DNA from: Pseudomonas umsongensis
GTDB lineage: Bacteria; Pseudomonadota; Gammaproteobacteria; Pseudomonadales; Pseudomonadaceae
Assembly: GCF_002236105.1 (NCBI RefSeq)
Contig: NZ_NIWU01000004.1
Coordinates: 1 to 64,000, forward strand
Direction of reading: 5' to 3'
Length of the DNA stretch: 64,000 nucleotides
The notes under the pieces are model-generated. The model ran no database searches, had not been told where the DNA came from, and saw only the letters and a program-made list of their open reading frames with translations. Position numbers and translations under genes: made by a program. This document shows positions 17,730-26,645 of the stretch, one piece after another (within the stretch, counting starts at the first letter, position 1; every line of letters starts with the position of its first letter).

Positions 17730-18527
17730 TCAGGTTGAGCCGTCCTGCCATAGCTTGCGGACACTATCGAGGCGCTCCTGTTGGGTACCGCCCGATAATG
17801 GCTGCACCAGCCAGGCGTCGGGATATTGCAGGCGCAGCCATATCCAGCCGTCGAGCACCGGGCGCTCGCTGAAACCCAATGCCAGCCCCTCTTCCAGATG
17901 GTCCCACAGACGTGTGAAATCCGCGCCCGTGGATCGATTCCAGCGCCAGGCATGGTGTTCCAGCAGGCACGTCTGCAGTTTTTCCCGCTGCCGTGGGCTC
18001 AGATCCTCATCGACCTCCAGAGGGCGCACATCAAGCCCCGGGTTGAGCAACTGCTGCCAGCCCTGACAGCCGAGCGCGCGGTCTGCCCAGGTTCCGCCGA
18101 ACCAGCGCAATTGACTGATAGGCCCTAACCAGCGACTGAGTTCCTCGGCATCGCAGGCATCAAAAAAATAACTGGCGGTGTTCGGGTTGAAGTAACTCAA
18201 CAAGGCGCGGTGATGCAGGTTGAACGAGACGCTGAGCATGCGCCGCAGATGCGCCAGCAATGTCGACGCCGTCGCCTCGCTGAACATCAGCAACCCAGGC
18301 CAGCGCTGCCCATCGACGCGGTACAGATCGGCCAGGGCCGGGCAGCTCTGCAGATCGATGAGTACCGGCCCCTGCTCCTGCAGTGCCTGCCACTCGGTGT
18401 CTTCGAACAACCAGAACCTACCGGCCTGAGCAAACGTTTCCTGCAGGGTCACGCCCACCTGCGGTGCGCCCGGCATGTCCAGTAACAACCATTGCGGGTT
18501 CGCAACGGTTGCCTGTACCGCGCTCAT
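17730..18527 (-). CDS. DUF4123 type VI effector chaperone
   Basis: A 265-residue protein starting at the ATG at 18527, which overlaps the upstream vgrG stop as ATGA. The frame is open further upstream, but that part lies inside vgrG. The DUF4123 landmarks are present: ANPQWLLLDM at the start, an AGRFWLFEDTEWQAL segment, and SLHRHALLSYFNP-like text (NLHHRALLSYFNPNTASYFF) with RWFGGTW later. DUF4123 proteins (Tap/TEC) load effectors on VgrG. Normally the cargo gene follows at once; here only 24 bases remain before the convergent MATE gene, so the cargo is missing or unlinked. Confidence 0.82.
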   Translation of the reverse strand: MSAVQATVANPQWLLLDMPGAPQVGVTLQETFAQAGRFWLFEDTEWQALQEQGPVLIDLQSCPALADLYRVDGQRWPGLLMFSEATASTLLAHLRRMLSVSFNLHHRALLSYFNPNTASYFFDACDAEELSRWLGPISQLRWFGGTWADRALGCQGWQQLLNPGLDVRPLEVDEDLSPRQREKLQTCLLEHHAWRWNRSTGADFTRLWDHLEEGLALGFSERPVLDGWIWLRLQYPDAWLVQPLSGGTQQERLDSVRKLWQDGST

Positions 18528-19858
18528 GCCGCACCGCTCTGGCCAAGGCGCGGCGCCGTGCGACAGATGCAGAGCGTCTGGGCGCAATGATTGAAACTGC
18601 CACCACCGGGCAACAGGCACAGCAACATCAGGGGCTCGCCCGAACACAACCACTGTTGCACTCCGTCGAGCGGGCAATCTTCGAGAACAGATGTGGCAGG
18701 ATCCTGCACCTCGTTTACGTCGACACTGGCGGGGCCGTGCAGAAACCCGGTGATCAACGGTCGATCCGGATCACCTTCGGTGAAGCTCACCACCACCTCC
18801 GTGCCTTCAGCCAACCGTGGGCTGGCCGCAACGTTCAGTGGCGCAGCCAATGGCAGCCAGCAGTGGCTGGATGCCGCGCCCTCCCCCTGGTAAACCCAGT
18901 CAAACTGCACCGCCACAGGCCTGGATGGATCAGGTTGCGGCTCATCGACATCGACCACCCATGCCCGTTGCAGGCTGTGCATCCTGGGCTTCAGCGCCAC
19001 CTGTGGCGTTTCAAGGGGCAACACCCACTGCTCCGCCCGCAGCGTATTGCTATAGGTCTGGCTCGCCGCCTGTTCGCCTTGATGCTCGATATGGGTCACC
19101 AACCATGGTTGATTCCATTCGGGAACCGGGTGCCCGGACAGCGGCATGAGCTGGCCGCTGCGCAGCGTCGTCAGGTCAGAACCACACTCCACGCGCTGCG
19201 CCGCGCCATCGGTACAGCGCATGACCTCGAAACGACGAACTGCCGGTTGCCCGCCCATCGCACGGAAGACCGCCGCCTCAGCGACCTGAAAATTCCCTGG
19301 CCCCTCGCCGATCACCACGCAATGTCCATCCGCCCGGTGTTCGAAGTGATAGTGCAACCGCTCATGGGCGCAAAGGCGCTGAAGAAACTGCAGGTCCGAT
19401 TCCCGGTACTGCGTGCAGAAATCACGGGGTGGGTAATCGCCAGCCAATTCGAGGCGTCGATCCTGATCGACAATGCCGTGCTCCCTGAGCACCTGATCAA
19501 GTATCTGCGGCACTGAGCGACCGCTGAAAATGCGCTGGCTGTAGCGCCGGGCCAGACAGGCGAGTTTCGGCCCCAGCCGAACCTGACAGAGCCTGACCCC
19601 CAAACCATGTTCACGCTGGACCAGTTCGTGCAGCTGCCCATGGATGACGTTTCCCTCCGGCCCGAATAGCAAGGAGGCCGAACGGTACAGCAAGCCGGCG
19701 AGATCGAGCGTCGGGTCTTCGATCAGCAGGTCCACGTCGAACACGAAAGGCTCGCTGATGGATTCTCTACCGGCAAAGGACAGAACCTCGAAGGCATTGG
19801 ACAGACCTGCTACGTCCAGACGAAATGACGATTCGTTGGCTGGATCGACCATGGGCAT
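18524..19858 (-). CDS. vgrG: Short VgrG spike protein
   Basis: A 444-residue VgrG. The gp27-like part is complete (FEVLSFAGRESISEPFVFDV; QYRESDLQFLQRLCAHERLHY), and the gp5 OB-fold is present (HCWLPLAAPLNVAASPRLAE; FTEGDPDRPLITGFLHGP). It ends about 60 residues later, without the beta-helical needle and DUF2345 region seen in the 905-residue VgrG of this window. The tail is unusually Cys-rich (WLCSGEPLMLLCLLPGGG; CAQTLCICRTA). The frame is continuous, so this is a short form rather than an obvious frameshift. It is coupled to a DUF4123 gene. Confidence 0.85.
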   Translation of the reverse strand: MPMVDPANESSFRLDVAGLSNAFEVLSFAGRESISEPFVFDVDLLIEDPTLDLAGLLYRSASLLFGPEGNVIHGQLHELVQREHGLGVRLCQVRLGPKLACLARRYSQRIFSGRSVPQILDQVLREHGIVDQDRRLELAGDYPPRDFCTQYRESDLQFLQRLCAHERLHYHFEHRADGHCVVIGEGPGNFQVAEAAVFRAMGGQPAVRRFEVMRCTDGAAQRVECGSDLTTLRSGQLMPLSGHPVPEWNQPWLVTHIEHQGEQAASQTYSNTLRAEQWVLPLETPQVALKPRMHSLQRAWVVDVDEPQPDPSRPVAVQFDWVYQGEGAASSHCWLPLAAPLNVAASPRLAEGTEVVVSFTEGDPDRPLITGFLHGPASVDVNEVQDPATSVLEDCPLDGVQQWLCSGEPLMLLCLLPGGGSFNHCAQTLCICRTAPRLGQSGAA

Positions 19859-20013
19859 TTCTCTACAGGAGGGACAGCCGGGGATTCTCGCCGAGAGAGA
19901 TGGCCGAGTAGAGAGGCGAAGTACAACTTAGGAAAAGACCTACGCGAAAAGAGGACGAAATCCCTTGGATGGCCGACACGCGATCTTTTTCGCAGGAAAA
20001 AAGAGAAATGCCC

Positions 20014-20068
20014 CACCGGGTTATCTGAAATTTCCTAAGCAAAAGGTAAATTTTCAGACAACCCGGTG
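20014..20068 (-). terminator. Stem-loop after speA
   Basis: Arms CACCGGGTTATCTGAAA (from 20014) and its near-complement ending ACCCGGTG (20068) form a long hairpin 15 bases beyond the speA stop. Read on the minus strand, it is followed by a T-rich run. It also lies upstream of the short vgrG, so it would insulate vgrG from speA transcription. Confidence 0.55.
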
Positions 20069-20083
20069 AGCGCAGTACTTACC

Positions 20084-21997
20084 TCAGGAAGACAGGTAAG
20101 AGGAACGGGTCAGGCCCAGACGCAAGGCATCGAGGAACTGGGTGCGCTCGCTGGCACTGATGCGGGCACTGGCGCACTTGTCGCGGTAGTGGGTCATCAG
20201 TTCTTCTGGCGACAAGTGCACGTAGCGCAGCATGTCTTCGATGGTGTCGTGGGTCTCGATACCGGCGTGGTACACGCTGCCGTCAGCGTTCTGGTAGATG
20301 TTCACCGAGTCGGTGTCACCGAACAGGTTGTGCATGTCGCCGAGGATTTCCTGGTAGGCGCCAACCAGGAACACACCCAACAGGTAGTCCTCGCCTTCGT
20401 TCAGGGCATGCACCGGCAAGCTGGTTTCGATGCTCTGCTCGTCGACGTATTGGTTGATCTTGCCGTCGGAGTCGCAGGTCAGGTCCTGCAGTACGGCGCG
20501 ACGCAGTGGCTCTTCGTCCAGGCGATGCAGCGGGATGATCGGCAGTACCTGGTCGATGGCCCAGGTGTCCGGCAGGCTCTGGAACACCGAGAAGTTGCAG
20601 ATGTACTTGTCGGCCAGCTTGTCGTTGAGCTCGTCGAGCACCTGACGGTGGGAACGCTGACGCGCCTTCAACGAGTTGTGCAGGCGACGGCACACGGCGA
20701 AGTAGCACTGCTCGGCCAGGGCTTTTTCGGCCAGGGTCAGCTTGCCGTCGGCGTACTGGGCGGCGACATCGCTCATGTAGTGCGTGGCGCGCCAGTAGGT
20801 TTCGGTGACCATCTCGATGTCGGTCGGGCCCAGCAGGTCCACCAGCCACTGCACGGTTTCCGGCAGTGCTTCCTTGTTCTCGATCTGTGGCACGTCGTCG
20901 TTGTGCTTCTCGACGTCCGTCACCTGGATCACCAGCATGGCATGGTGGGCAGTCAGGGAACGGCCGCTTTCGGAGAAAATGTTCGGGTGCGGCAGGCTCT
21001 GCGCATCGCAGAATTCCTTGAGCATGCCGACCACGACACCGGCGTAATCGTCCATGTCGTAGTTGATCGAGCTGGCGTTACGCGAGTGCGTACCGTCGTA
21101 GTCCACGCCCAGGCCACCACCCACGTCGATGTGATCCACCGGCAGGCCGAGGTTACGCAATTCGCCGTAGTAACGAATCGCTTCCTTGAAACCATGTTGG
21201 TAGTCGGCCAGGTTGGCGATCTGCGAGCCCATGTGGAAATGCAGCAGGCGGATGCCCTGGTCCAGGCCCGCGGCGCGGAAACGCTCGACCACCGACAGCA
21301 ATTGCGCCGCCGACAGGCCGAACTTGGATTTCTCGCCACCGGTGTCTGCCCACTTGGACGAGGCCAGGGACGACAGGCGCACGCGCAGGCCAACCTGTGG
21401 CTTGACCTTGAGCGAGGCGGCTTCTTCGATCACCAGGCCGACTTCGGATTCTTTCTCGATCACGATGAACACGTTGTGGCCGAGCTTCTGGCCCATCAGC
21501 GCCAGACGGATGAACTCGCGGTCCTTGTAGCCGTTGCAAACGATGGTGCCACCCTTCGGCGCCAGCGCCAGCACTGCCAACAGCTCAGGCTTGGAGCCGG
21601 CTTCCAGGCCGATGGAGACGTTCTGGGTGGCGATGATGTTCTCGATCACCGCTTCCTGCTGGTTGACCTTGATAGGGTACAGCGCGGTGTACTTGCTCTG
21701 GTATTCCAGGCGCTCGATGTTGGCGTCGAACGCACCGGTGAGCTGACGCACGCGGTCTTGCAGGATGTCCGGGAACCGAACCAGCAATGGCAAGGACAAG
21801 CCGCTCTTGCGCAACTGGTCGACTTGCTCGAACAGATCGATTGGTGAACTGCTCGGACCGTTGGGACGAACTTCGACGCGACCGGCGTCATTGATCGCGA
21901 AATACCCGGCCCCCCAATGGCGAATCCCGTAAACACTGCGGCTGTCCGCAACTGTCCATTGGCTGCCATCGTCTTTGCGTGTGCGTCTTACGGACAT
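20084..21997 (-). CDS. speA: Biosynthetic arginine decarboxylase
   Basis: A 637-residue PLP enzyme that converts arginine to agmatine, the first step of the agmatine route to putrescine. The PLP-binding lysine lies in YTALYPIKVNQQEAV, and the barrel motifs LLHFHMGSQIANL and HIDVGGGLGVDYDG are intact. Length and sequence match the SpeA family. It is the first gene of the recognisable PA4839-PA4857 block, and is transcribed alone leftward with a stem-loop after its stop. Confidence 0.95.
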   Translation of the reverse strand: MSVRRTRKDDGSQWTVADSRSVYGIRHWGAGYFAINDAGRVEVRPNGPSSSPIDLFEQVDQLRKSGLSLPLLVRFPDILQDRVRQLTGAFDANIERLEYQSKYTALYPIKVNQQEAVIENIIATQNVSIGLEAGSKPELLAVLALAPKGGTIVCNGYKDREFIRLALMGQKLGHNVFIVIEKESEVGLVIEEAASLKVKPQVGLRVRLSSLASSKWADTGGEKSKFGLSAAQLLSVVERFRAAGLDQGIRLLHFHMGSQIANLADYQHGFKEAIRYYGELRNLGLPVDHIDVGGGLGVDYDGTHSRNASSINYDMDDYAGVVVGMLKEFCDAQSLPHPNIFSESGRSLTAHHAMLVIQVTDVEKHNDDVPQIENKEALPETVQWLVDLLGPTDIEMVTETYWRATHYMSDVAAQYADGKLTLAEKALAEQCYFAVCRRLHNSLKARQRSHRQVLDELNDKLADKYICNFSVFQSLPDTWAIDQVLPIIPLHRLDEEPLRRAVLQDLTCDSDGKINQYVDEQSIETSLPVHALNEGEDYLLGVFLVGAYQEILGDMHNLFGDTDSVNIYQNADGSVYHAGIETHDTIEDMLRYVHLSPEELMTHYRDKCASARISASERTQFLDALRLGLTRSSYLSS

Positions 21998-22051
21998 TGA
22001 AGTCCCCTATAAAGAAGTCATAGTGCGTCGCCTGGTGTCAGGCCGGCGCAG

Positions 22052-22080
22052 TCTAAAGAATGAAAATGACGGTTCGTCAA
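22052..22080 (-). promoter_or_regulatory. Possible sigma-70 promoter of speA
   Basis: On the minus strand, TTGACG (22080-22075) is followed after 17 bases by TTTAGA (22057-22052), about 55 bases before the speA ATG. The -35 is good and the -10 is weak. Confidence 0.35.
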
Positions 22081-22131
22081 CGAAGGGATAGACCTCGCCG
22101 ACCGCAGTGAGTTTAGAAACCGGTCATGAAC

Positions 22132-22214
22132 AGGCTCTGTGAAAACCATGGTGACGACGCCAGGCCTGCAGTCAGGCAGGTCTGGATCAAGCCGCGGGTG
22201 GTTTTCACAGAGGC
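22132..22214. terminator. Nested stem-loop after sui1
   Basis: AGGCTCTGTGAAAACCA (22132) pairs with TGGTTTTCACAGAGGCT (22199). A second inverted pair, CCAGGCCTG and CAGGCAGGTCTGG, lies inside. It begins three bases beyond the sui1 stop. No T-run follows, so its role as a terminator is uncertain. Confidence 0.45.
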
Positions 22215-22216
22215 TG

Positions 22217-22588
22217 CTAGCCGCCGGACTTCTTTGCCTTGAATCCGTGCTTGATCAGCTCTGCCAAGAGTAGCTCGACATGATCGCCCTGGATTTCAAT
22301 GATCCCGTCTTTCAACGCTCCACCGGTACCACAGCGTTTTTTCAACGTGGTCGCCAGTTCCTTGAGTGCGTCTTCGGCCAAGGGCACGCCGGTGATGGTG
22401 GTCACCGTCTTGCCGCCACGGCCCTTGCTTTCGCGGCGCACGCGAGCAATGCCGTCGCCGGCCGGGATAACGGTCTGTTTGCAGATGCAGGCGTCTACCG
22501 GTTTACTGCATTCCGGGCAATGACGACCTGCGTCGGTGGAAAATACCAAGCCACCAAGGGCGGCGAAGGATGCGGCTTTTTTGGCCAC
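22217..22588 (-). CDS. yciH: SUI1/YciH family translation factor
   Basis: A 123-residue protein of the eIF1/SUI1 fold. The GTG at 22588 (VAKKAASFAALGG) is chosen because AAGAGGAT lies six bases upstream; the longer frame upstream has no site. A CPECSKPVDACICK zinc-ribbon-like N-terminus is followed by the SUI1 core (GRGGKTVTTITGVPL; KKRCGTGGALKDGIIEIQGD). YciH is thought to act in start-site fidelity or as a translation inhibitor under stress. It corresponds to PA4840. Confidence 0.88.
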   Translation of the reverse strand: MAKKAASFAALGGLVFSTDAGRHCPECSKPVDACICKQTVIPAGDGIARVRRESKGRGGKTVTTITGVPLAEDALKELATTLKKRCGTGGALKDGIIEIQGDHVELLLAELIKHGFKAKKSGG

Positions 22589-22698
22589 CGGCAATCCTCT
22601 TGGGAGGACAAAGACTGGTCGCGGCAACCTGGGCAGGTGCCATCGACCGCGAAGCCCCACTCAGGCAGGGGCAGCGCTACTGAAACGGTAAGCTTCCT

Positions 22699-22789
22699 TG
22701 TAGGAGCTGACGAGTGCAACGAGGCTGCGATCTTTTGATGTTGAATTAAAAGCAACGTCAAAAGATCGCAGCCTGCGGCAGCTCCTACA
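22699..22789. repeat. Palindromic intergenic repeat
   Basis: TGTAGGAGCTGACGAGTGCA onwards to GCTGCGATCTTTTGA is inverted at 22753-22789 (AAAAGATCGCAGCCTGCGGC, then AGCTCCTACA). The same sequence family recurs at 57836-57890. It fills the gap between sui1 and the NUDIX gene. Confidence 0.8.
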
Positions 22790-22871
22790 AACAGCAATAC
22801 CGGTTCAGTTTGAAAAGGTCGCGCAGTGTAACGGCAAAAACGCCGATTGCTAAGAGCCAATCGGCGCCAAT

Positions 22872-23441
22872 TTATGCCTCTTTTGCGACGTCTTCGCCAC
22901 GGGCACGGAGATAGCGTTTCAACGCCGCCAAAGAGTCCGGGCAGTAAGGCTTTTGCTCGATATCCCGTAGCACCTGCTCGATGGGCATGAAGCACGCTTC
23001 CAGCACCTCTTCCGGCTGCAGGATCAGCGGGCCGTCCCACACTGCCGAAAATGCCGAACACCAGAGGCGATTGCCAGTGTCCTCGAAGAAAAAATGGTCA
23101 TGAACGGTCAACTCCACCCCGCTCACCCCCAGCTCCTCTTCCAGTTCCCGGGCGGCCGACTCGGCATAGGTTTCACTGGCGAGCACCATGCCGCCCGCCG
23201 CCACGTCCCAATAACCGGGATAGATCGCCTTGCTCAGGGTGCGCCGGTGCACGCAAAGCTCTCCGGCGGAGTTGAACAACATGATGTAGGTACCGCGCCC
23301 GATAAGCCCGCGCTCGCGCAAGTCGGACCGGACCAGGGCGCCGAGCAGATTGTCCTGCTCGTCGACCCAGGCGATCTCTTCGGCATCCGAGGCCGCTCGA
23401 TGGGCGGCCTCGCGCAGGTTATCGATGGAGCTATCGGCCAT
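22872..23441 (-). CDS. NUDIX hydrolase (YfcD-like)
   Basis: A 189-residue protein. The Nudix box is recognisable: GGMVLASETYAESAARELEEELGV, matching GX5EX7REUXEEXGU. The N-terminus (EIAWVDEQDNLLGALVRSDLRERGLIGRGTY) resembles the IPP-isomerase-like YfcD branch. It hydrolyses a nucleoside diphosphate linked to another moiety; the substrate is unknown. It follows the DUF2333 gene by three bases, so the two form an operon, as in PA4841-PA4842. Confidence 0.88.
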   Translation of the reverse strand: MADSSIDNLREAAHRAASDAEEIAWVDEQDNLLGALVRSDLRERGLIGRGTYIMLFNSAGELCVHRRTLSKAIYPGYWDVAAGGMVLASETYAESAARELEEELGVSGVELTVHDHFFFEDTGNRLWCSAFSAVWDGPLILQPEEVLEACFMPIEQVLRDIEQKPYCPDSLAALKRYLRARGEDVAKEA

Positions 23442-23444
23442 GGC

Positions 23445-24512
23445 TCAGCCCTGATTCAGCAATTGACGCAAATCGATGACCGCCGCGTTAGCCCGCGAGA
23501 TGTAGTTGGCCATCACCAGCGAGTGGTTGGCCAGCACGCCGAAACCGCTGCCATTGAGGATCATCGGGCTCCAGACCGCTTCCTGCGACGCTTCCAGTTC
23601 ACGAATGATCTGGCGCACGCTGACCGTGGCGTTCTTCTTGGCCAGCACATCGGCGAAGTCCACTTCAATGGCACGCAGCAAATGCGACAAAGCCCAGGCC
23701 TGGCCGCGGGCTTCGTAGAACACGTTGTCGATCTGCAGCCACGGGGTTTCGACGATCTCTTCATCAACCTGCGGCACCTGCCCAGGGGCCACCACTTCGG
23801 TCTTCAGCGCAGTGTTGAGCTTGACCCGGCCAACACTGGCCGACAGGCGTTGCGACAGCGAACCCAGGCGGGTACCGACATCACCCAGCCAGTTGTTCAG
23901 GTTATCGGCACGGGCATAGAACAGTGCGCTCTTCTGGTTCGGATCGGACAGGCGAGTCTGATAGCGAGTCAGGGAGTTGATGCCTTCCTGGAACTCAGAC
24001 TCACTGGATGGCAGCACCCAGCTTTTATTGTCGAAGTTGAAGCGCGGCTCGGCCTTGGCCAAGTCGGCGTCTTCGGTGGACTGCGATTGCGAACGGGCAA
24101 AGTCTTTGCGCAGCGCCCGGCTCAGATCGCGCACCTGCACCAGCACGCCGTATTCCCAGCTTGGCATGTTGTCCATCCACAGGCCTGGCGGCAGGCGGTC
24201 GTTGGAAATATAGCCGCCTGGTTTGTTCAGCAGGGTCCCGGCGACACTCTTGAGGGTTTCCACCGTGGTGTAGCCGACCACCATCTGCTTGCCGTCTCTT
24301 TCAGCGGCCAACTGCGCATTCTGCTGCACCGGAAACAGGGCAGGTTCCGCGCTCCAGTACCAACCCAGAGCAATCGTCACCAGCAGGTAGATGCCAATCA
24401 ACGTGGCCAGCGCCCGGCTGAACACCAGGCCGCCCAAATAACTGCGGGTGGCCGACTTCGGTTCAGCGGCACGTTCAGGCGCGCTACCGGCGCGGTTCTT
24501 CCAGTCCAGCAT
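23445..24512 (-). CDS. DUF2333 family membrane-anchored protein
   Basis: A 355-residue protein with one membrane anchor near residues 30-52 (ALATLIGIYLLVTIALGWYW) and a large helical periplasmic domain. Landmarks are TLLNKPGGYISNDRLPPG, MDNMPSWEYGVLVQVRDLSR and the terminal YISRANAAVIDLRQLLNQG. It matches the DUF2333 family of gamma-proteobacteria, and PA4842 in position. Function unknown. Confidence 0.83.
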   Translation of the reverse strand: MLDWKNRAGSAPERAAEPKSATRSYLGGLVFSRALATLIGIYLLVTIALGWYWSAEPALFPVQQNAQLAAERDGKQMVVGYTTVETLKSVAGTLLNKPGGYISNDRLPPGLWMDNMPSWEYGVLVQVRDLSRALRKDFARSQSQSTEDADLAKAEPRFNFDNKSWVLPSSESEFQEGINSLTRYQTRLSDPNQKSALFYARADNLNNWLGDVGTRLGSLSQRLSASVGRVKLNTALKTEVVAPGQVPQVDEEIVETPWLQIDNVFYEARGQAWALSHLLRAIEVDFADVLAKKNATVSVRQIIRELEASQEAVWSPMILNGSGFGVLANHSLVMANYISRANAAVIDLRQLLNQG

Positions 24513-24923
24513 GGCGATATCCTTTCAATTACTTGAGTTCATCGATTCGACCACAACCATACAACAACGTGCCTTTTCACGGCACCCGCCGTTGGCTTTA
24601 CAGCGAAATTTATCTCACTACGACTAAGGGAATCCCCTAGCTCGCCAAGACTGGAAATTTGTCCGGCTTCCAGCAACGAACTATCGATCATTGCAGCCCT
24701 GCGTGCTGGCCCCCAAGGACCTCAGGATCGGACTCGAGGCTCGCCAGCCCCCGCATTGCAGGGACCTTCGCAAGAACCGGCAGGCAATTGACGACTGATT
24801 GGTCGGAAACTGAATGGGTGGGTGTCACAGATTATTAACGTACAACACTCATGTAATGGAAAAGAGATGCTAGCATAGAGCCACCAGTCGTCCTCAGCGT
24901 ACCCCCTAACCAGTAGTCAGGAT
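24513..24923. other. Divergent intergenic region between the DUF2333 gene and gcbA
   Basis: A 411-base gap without a supportable gene. It must contain the promoters for the leftward DUF2333-NUDIX operon and rightward gcbA. The stretch from about 24830 to 24900 is AT-rich and most promoter-like, but I could not assign -35 and -10 boxes with confidence. No REP element is present. Confidence 0.6.
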
Positions 24924-26594
24924 ATGACCGAGCCAGAAGACCCCAGCCGCGAGCGCCTCAAGCATCACTTTGCCCAGCGGGTAATTCATCAAGCACGTCA
25001 GATTCTTGAGATATGGCAACGCCTGCAACGCAATGAATGGTCGACCCAGGAGCTGGCGGAACTGAGCGAGGCCAACCTGCGACTGTTACGCTTCGCTGAA
25101 CGCTTCGAACAACCGGAGCATTCGCAACTGGCGCGTCACATCGGCTTGTCGCTGGAGGCTGTCGACGCCAATCGCGGTCGCCTCAGCAGCAGCCTGATCA
25201 GCGACCTCAATCGACTGATGCAACGCCTGTCGCGCACCGGCCTGCGCCATGGTGATCAGCTGGACCAAACGTTCCTGCCGCCCTTGCGCAAACCCGTCTA
25301 TGTAATGCTGCAGGATCATGACCGTGCCGAGCGACTGGCCAAGCAGCTGGAGTTTTTCGGGCTCAGTGCCCAGTCCCTGGAGAGCGTGCCGGCATTCCGC
25401 TCATCAATGGTCGAGCGCCTACCAGCCGCCATCGTCATGGACGTTGACTTCAGCGGCCCTGGCGTCGGCCTGAAATTGGCGGCCGAAGCCCAGGAAGGTC
25501 TCGACCAGCGTTTGCCGCTGCTGTTTTTCAGCCTGCATGAAACCGACACCCCGACCCGCCTCGCCGCTGTGCGCGCCGGCGGCCAGGAGTTCCTCACCGG
25601 CACCCTTGAAGCGTCGAGCCTGCTGGAAAAAATTGAAGTACTGACCTGCGTCGCCCAGTACGAGCCCTATAAAGTGCTGATCATCGACGACTCGCGCGCC
25701 CAAGCCTTGCACACTGAGCGCCTGCTCAACAGCGCCGGGATCATCACCCGGACACTGATCGAGCCGATCCAGGCCATGGCCGAACTGGCGGACTTTCAAC
25801 CGGACCTGATCATCCTCGACATGTACATGCCGGCCTGCACCGGTACGGAACTGGCCAAGGTGATCCGCCATAACGACCGCTATGTCAGCGTACCGATCAT
25901 TTACCTGTCGGCCGAGGACGACCTGGACAAGCAACTCGATGCCATGAGCGAGGGCGGCGACGACTTCCTGACCAAACCCATCAAGCCCCGGCACCTGATC
26001 ACCACCGTGCGTAACCGGGCGGCACGGGCACGCAACCTCAAGGCGCGGATGGTGCGCGACAGCCTCACCGGCCTGTACAACCACACGCACATCCTGCAAT
26101 TGCTCGAAGACTGCAGCTTTCGCGCTCGCCGCGAGGGCAAGCCGCTGAGCTTTGCGATGCTCGACATCGACCACTTCAAACGCGTCAACGACAGCCACGG
26201 CCATCCCATGGGCGATCGGGTGATCAAGAGCCTCGCGCTGTTCCTCAAACAGCGCTTGCGCAAGACCGACTTCATTGGCCGTTACGGTGGCGAAGAGTTC
26301 GCCATTGTCATGCCCGATACCGACCTTGAAGCTGCCGTCAAAGTGCTCGATGACATCCGCAAGCGTTTTGCCGAGATTCATTATCCCGCGCAACCACAGG
26401 ACCTTTGGTGCACGTTCAGCGCCGGCGTGGTGGACCTCGGCGAACACTCCGACAGCCTGTTGATGGCCAGCCAGGCGGACGAGGCGCTGTACCGTGCCAA
26501 AGGCGCGGGGCGCAACCGGGTGCAGGCCTCCCGGACATCAAAGCAAAGTGCCACCTTTTCATCGGAACAGACCGAGACAGTCATAACCCTGTAA
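24924..26594 (+). CDS. gcbA: Diguanylate cyclase with two receiver domains, GcbA
   Basis: A 556-residue protein. After a helical N-terminus, a first receiver (about 130-240) appears degenerate. A second receiver (about 250-370) is intact: VLIIDDSRAQ, phospho-acceptor in LIILDMYMPACTG, lysine in FLTKPIK. The GGDEF domain follows (DSLTGLYNHTHILQ; active site RYGGEEFAIV). An RKTD inhibitory I-site lies five residues before GGEEF, so product feedback is likely. GcbA promotes attachment in P. fluorescens and P. aeruginosa (PA4843) by making c-di-GMP. AGGA is just before the ATG. Confidence 0.9.
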   Translation: MTEPEDPSRERLKHHFAQRVIHQARQILEIWQRLQRNEWSTQELAELSEANLRLLRFAERFEQPEHSQLARHIGLSLEAVDANRGRLSSSLISDLNRLMQRLSRTGLRHGDQLDQTFLPPLRKPVYVMLQDHDRAERLAKQLEFFGLSAQSLESVPAFRSSMVERLPAAIVMDVDFSGPGVGLKLAAEAQEGLDQRLPLLFFSLHETDTPTRLAAVRAGGQEFLTGTLEASSLLEKIEVLTCVAQYEPYKVLIIDDSRAQALHTERLLNSAGIITRTLIEPIQAMAELADFQPDLIILDMYMPACTGTELAKVIRHNDRYVSVPIIYLSAEDDLDKQLDAMSEGGDDFLTKPIKPRHLITTVRNRAARARNLKARMVRDSLTGLYNHTHILQLLEDCSFRARREGKPLSFAMLDIDHFKRVNDSHGHPMGDRVIKSLALFLKQRLRKTDFIGRYGGEEFAIVMPDTDLEAAVKVLDDIRKRFAEIHYPAQPQDLWCTFSAGVVDLGEHSDSLLMASQADEALYRAKGAGRNRVQASRTSKQSATFSSEQTETVITL

Positions 26595-26645
26595 CAGAAA
26601 CGCAATAACTTCAGGCACTTACCATTCTGCCGTTGGTAGTCCTTG

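Noticed and set aside
20066..21847. Open frame of 593 codons on the plus strand
   Set aside because: It lies wholly antisense to speA, whose motifs are unmistakable; long antisense frames are common in GC-rich genes.
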